A stretch of 8,103 nucleotides of DNA from Oscillospiraceae bacterium (GTDB lineage Bacteria > Bacillota > Clostridia > Oscillospirales > Oscillospiraceae): assembly GCA_017521875.1 (NCBI GenBank), contig JAFXBH010000257.1, positions 1 to 8,103 on the forward strand. Reading direction: 5' to 3'. This document shows positions 5,490 to 8,103 of this stretch, piece by piece (within the stretch, counting starts at the first letter, position 1; every line of letters begins with the position of its first letter). The position numbers and the translations under genes are program-made. The notes under the pieces were generated by a model. It saw only the letters and a program-made list of their open reading frames with translations, was not told where the DNA came from and did not search any database.

Positions 5490-6953
5490 TTATCCCTTAT
5501 ACCTGGGCTGGCAGGTGAGGTTTACACCCAGCCGCTTAAATACTTTTTCATCTACCGGAGAGAGGATCACCGAAGAGTGAACCTCGCACCCCCGGAGTTT
5601 GCCCAACTGTTCCATGGCCAGTTCCGCTCTGGGATCGGTGGTAGCGCAAATGGACAGGGCGATCAGCACTTCGTCGGTGTGCAGCCGGGGATTCCGGTTG
5701 CCGAAATGACCCACTTTCAAGTGCTGAATGGGATCAATGATCTCCGGTGCGATCAGGTGCAGATCATCATCGATTCCCGCCAATGCCTTCAACGCATTCA
5801 GCAGCAGCGCCGCCGATGCGCCCAACAGGCTGGAAGTCTTGCCGGTAACGATTCTGCCGTCCCGCAGTTCCATAGCCGCTGCAGGTTTGCCGGTCTCCTC
5901 TGCTTTCCGCAAAGCAGGAGCAACTACCCGCCGGGCATCTTCCGTCACATTGGCTTTATTCATCAGCAGTTCCAGTTTCAGAATCTGATTTTGATCTGCC
6001 TTGCCCTGCTTGTGATCACACAGCGCGGTATAGTACCGCCGGACGATCTCCTGCCGGGAGGCCTCCCGGCACACCTCATCGTCCACGATGCAGTTTCCCA
6101 CCATATTCACGCCCATATCCGTGGGAGACTTGTAGGGGCAATCCCCCAAAATCCGCTCAAACATAGCCACCAGCACAGGGAACGCTTCCACATCCCGATT
6201 GTAATTCGTTGTGGTTTTGCCATAGGCTTCCAGATGGAAGGGGTCGATCATATTCACATCGCTTAAATCCGCAGTGGCTGCTTCATAAGCCAGATTCACC
6301 GGGTGATTCAGCGGCAGATTCCATACCGGGAATGTCTCGAATTTGGCATATCCTGCCTGTACACCCCGTTTATGTTCGTGATAAAGTTGGCTCATACAGG
6401 TAGCCAGTTTGCCACTGCCGGGGCCGGGGGCTGTGACCACCACCAGTTCCCGGGTGGTCTGAATAAAATCATTTTTACCATAACCCTCATCGCTGACAAT
6501 GTGGGCAATATTGGCGGGATAGCCGGGAATATCGTAATGGCGATAGACCTTAATATCCATTGCCTCCAAACGATCAGAAAAAGCCTTGGCCATACTCTGA
6601 TCGGAAAAACGCGTCAGCACAACGCTGGAAACATACAGTCCAAATCCCCGGAACACATCGATCAGCCGGATCACATCCCGGTCGTAGGTAATGCCCAGGT
6701 CGCCCCGAATCTTGTTCTTCTCAATATCGTCGGCATTGATGGCGATGACCACCTCTACCTGCTCTTTCAGTTCCAGCAGCATACGGAGTTTGCTGTCCGG
6801 CTGGAATCCGGGTAATACCCGGGAGGCGTGGTTATCATCATAGAGTTTGCCGCCAAATTCCAGGTACAACTTACCGCCAAATTGGGCAATCCGCTCCCGG
6901 ATGTGAGCGGATTGGGTGCGAATATATTTCTCGTGATCGTAACCCAATTTCAT
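5490..6953 (-). CDS. DUF1846 family protein with a P-loop-like motif
   Basis: This 487-residue cytosolic protein belongs to DUF1846, a family with a solved structure but, to my knowledge, no settled function. Hallmarks are the opening MKLGYDHEKYI, then HIRERIAQFGGKLYLEFGGK (17-36), HASRVLPGF (42-50), IRGDLGITYDRDVIR (82-96), the Walker-A-like APGPGSGKLAT (175-185), SPTDMGVNMVGN (276-287) and a C-terminal LHLIAPEIIDPIQHLK (398-413). APGPGSGK suggests phosphate or nucleotide binding, but no Walker B is evident. The ATG at 6953 is preferred over an upstream TTG at 6986: family members begin with MK(I/L)G(Y/F)D, and the predicted transcript starts near 6997, leaving no ribosome site before the TTG. 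An AGAGG at about 10 bases and an AGG at 4-5 bases precede the ATG, neither ideally placed. It is transcribed alone and ends in a strong terminator. Confidence 0.9.
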   Translation of the reverse strand: MKLGYDHEKYIRTQSAHIRERIAQFGGKLYLEFGGKLYDDNHASRVLPGFQPDSKLRMLLELKEQVEVVIAINADDIEKNKIRGDLGITYDRDVIRLIDVFRGFGLYVSSVVLTRFSDQSMAKAFSDRLEAMDIKVYRHYDIPGYPANIAHIVSDEGYGKNDFIQTTRELVVVTAPGPGSGKLATCMSQLYHEHKRGVQAGYAKFETFPVWNLPLNHPVNLAYEAATADLSDVNMIDPFHLEAYGKTTTNYNRDVEAFPVLVAMFERILGDCPYKSPTDMGVNMVGNCIVDDEVCREASRQEIVRRYYTALCDHKQGKADQNQILKLELLMNKANVTEDARRVVAPALRKAEETGKPAAAMELRDGRIVTGKTSSLLGASAALLLNALKALAGIDDDLHLIAPEIIDPIQHLKVGHFGNRNPRLHTDEVLIALSICATTDPRAELAMEQLGKLRGCEVHSSVILSPVDEKVFKRLGVNLTCQPRYKG

Positions 6954-7003
6954 GATACCTACGCCTCTTTTCTCTGGTTTTCGCAAAAAACAAACTTTCC
7001 CTT

Positions 7004-7032
7004 ATTGTATAAGAAACGACCTAAAATAGCAA
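7004..7032 (-). promoter_or_regulatory. Promoter of the DUF1846 gene
   Basis: Minus-strand -35 TTGCTA (7032-7027; four of six) and -10 TACAAT (7009-7004; five of six) are 17 bases apart. The start site would be near 6997, giving a leader of about 44 bases to the ATG at 6953. The -35 sits inside an 11-base sequence repeated in inverted orientation at the divergent pyrophosphatase promoter. Confidence 0.65.
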
Positions 7033-7111
7033 GCAGTTTTCCCATATTTTCTCCAAGAAAATTTCCCCTTTTGCCTTGCGGGAGGCTTCGTGGATTTTTT
7101 CTTGCTATTTT
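7023..7111. repeat. 11-base inverted repeat over both divergent -35 elements
   Basis: AAAATAGCAAG (7023-7033) and its exact reverse complement CTTGCTATTTT (7101-7111) flank 67 bases of intergenic DNA. Each arm contains the TTGCTA -35 of the promoter reading away from the centre. The intervening DNA is T-rich with no gene in it. The shared arms may be a common regulator site or may only reflect similar promoter cores. Confidence 0.5.
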
Positions 7112-7130
7112 TTTCGGGAATGACTATAAT
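7102..7130 (+). promoter_or_regulatory. Promoter of the pyrophosphatase gene
   Basis: A -35 TTGCTA (7102-7107; four of six) and a perfect -10 TATAAT (7125-7130) are separated by 17 bases. The start site would be near 7137, leaving a leader of about 44 bases, the same length as that of the divergent DUF1846 gene. Confidence 0.75.
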
Positions 7131-7180
7131 ATTATTAAATAATGTATACTTTTCACGTTTTTTATTATGGAGGACTTGCT

Positions 7181-8103
7181 ATGGATCCCATTTATGTGAC
7201 AGGACACCGCAATCCGGATACCGACTCTATCGTGGCCGCTATGGCCTACGCCGCTCTGCGGAATGCCATTGGCGACCGGGAATACGAAGCCGCCTGCCTT
7301 GGCCATGTATCCGACGAAACCAACACCGTTTTGAAGCGTTTCGGATTTCAGCCTCCCAAGCGGATCCGGGATATGCACACCCAGGTAAAGGATCTGGACT
7401 TTGATACTCCGCCCTTTTTAAGCACTGCTGTTACCGTGGGCAGAGCCTGGGAGATCATTCAGCAGCAGAAGAACATCTCCGCCATTCCGGTGGTAAATGA
7501 AGACGGTACGCTCTACGGTATGCTTTCCCGGGAGAATGTGGCCAGTTACAATATGGAACGGATTTCCTCTGCGGTTTTGGAGCCGGTGGCTCTCTTTAAT
7601 GTGCTTTCCGTTCTGGAAGGTCGGGTGCTGAATGCCGCCGGTGAGAACACCGACACCATTGGCGGTGAACTGTCTATCGCCATGCCCCAGGAGCGGGAGA
7701 ATCTTCTGTTTAACCGAAAAGACTCCATCGTCCTCTGCGGCCATCAGCCGGACATGATCCGCCGCGCTCTGGAAATGAATGTAAACTGTCTGGTGCTGTG
7801 TCAGGCAGAACTTTCTGACGAACTGCGGCAACTGAATACCACCACCTGCATCATCGCCACCCCCTACGATGCCTATCGGGCTGCCCGCCTGATCTTTCAG
7901 GCTGCGCCTATCGGTCGGATCTGCCGCACGGAGGGTTTGGTCTGCTTCCACTTAGAAGACCGGCTGGACGAGGTAAAAGAGCAGGTGCTGAAATTCCGGG
8001 AGCATTGCTATCCCATTTTGGATGAAGAAGAAAAAGTCGTCGGTGTTCTGACCCGGTATCACCTGCTGCGACCCCGGAGAAAGCGGGTGGTGCTGGTGGA
8101 TCA
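7181..8103 (+). CDS. Manganese-dependent family II inorganic pyrophosphatase with CBS and DRTGG domains (3' part outside the window)
   Basis: The frame is open from the ATG at 7181 to the right edge (307 codons plus two bases), with no stop. GGAGG (7169-7173) lies 7 bases before the ATG. The protein opens with VTGHRNPDTDS (6-16), the DHH-family metal site with His9, Asp13 and Asp15. The enzyme core is interrupted by a regulatory insert: a first CBS domain (about 79-125), a DRTGG-like domain (about 130-250) and a second CBS domain (about 265-297). The core resumes at VVLVD (303-307), just where the DHH motif is expected, and is cut off there; the rest of the DHH and the DHHA2 domain must lie beyond. 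It hydrolyses pyrophosphate to phosphate in the cytosol. CBS-containing relatives are inhibited by AMP and ADP, and those with DRTGG are activated by diadenosine polyphosphates; that is family knowledge, not shown here. Confidence 0.92.
   Translation, partial: MDPIYVTGHRNPDTDSIVAAMAYAALRNAIGDREYEAACLGHVSDETNTVLKRFGFQPPKRIRDMHTQVKDLDFDTPPFLSTAVTVGRAWEIIQQQKNISAIPVVNEDGTLYGMLSRENVASYNMERISSAVLEPVALFNVLSVLEGRVLNAAGENTDTIGGELSIAMPQERENLLFNRKDSIVLCGHQPDMIRRALEMNVNCLVLCQAELSDELRQLNTTTCIIATPYDAYRAARLIFQAAPIGRICRTEGLVCFHLEDRLDEVKEQVLKFREHCYPILDEEEKVVGVLTRYHLLRPRRKRVVLVD

Noticed and set aside
5484..6266. 260-codon open frame on the plus strand
   Set aside because: It lies wholly antisense to the DUF1846 gene, has no recognisable domain or ribosome site, and has the composition of a shadow frame.

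Overview
This 8.1 kb window looks like chromosomal DNA of a Gram-positive, probably spore-forming member of the Clostridia (a gut Oscillospiraceae/Ruminococcaceae-type genome is my best guess). The reasons are strong AGGAGG-type ribosome binding sites, good sigma-A-type promoters (TTGACA/TATAAT with 17-base spacers), a PdaA-type spore-cortex deacetylase, a BioY biotin transporter, and a CBS/DRTGG-type manganese pyrophosphatase. Nothing suggests a phage, plasmid, insertion sequence, CRISPR array, rRNA or tRNA. Base composition and gene style look even throughout.

Layout from left to right. Positions 1-129 hold a strong leftward promoter with a dyad over its start region; its gene lies at or beyond the left edge. 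A leftward gene for a DUF554 membrane protein (130-849) and a rightward gene for BioY (979-1497) diverge from back-to-back promoters (882-953). BioY is followed after 44 bases by pdaA (1542-2321), and a bidirectional terminator (2328-2347) separates it from the converging genes on the right. Those are a leftward two-gene unit: a 795-residue ABC exporter with an N-terminal PH-like domain and a zinc ribbon (2844-5231), then a DUF1854 protein (2356-2844) whose start overlaps the exporter stop by one base. Their promoter region (5232-5403) carries a perfect 12-base palindrome over the -10 and a branched stem-loop in a leader of about 120 bases. A leftward DUF1846 gene (5490-6953) ends in a strong terminator (5446-5483). 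It diverges from a rightward family II inorganic pyrophosphatase (7181 to beyond the right edge); both promoters share an 11-base inverted repeat over their -35 elements.

Most of the genes do unrelated housekeeping or sporulation jobs: biotin uptake, spore-cortex modification and pyrophosphate hydrolysis. The least understood part is the ABC exporter/DUF1854 pair with its structured leader. It is a conserved pair of unknown substrate and is my best candidate for a poorly described system. Its domain layout and translational coupling are read from the sequence; its function is not known from anything here. No stretch over 300 bases lacks a gene.
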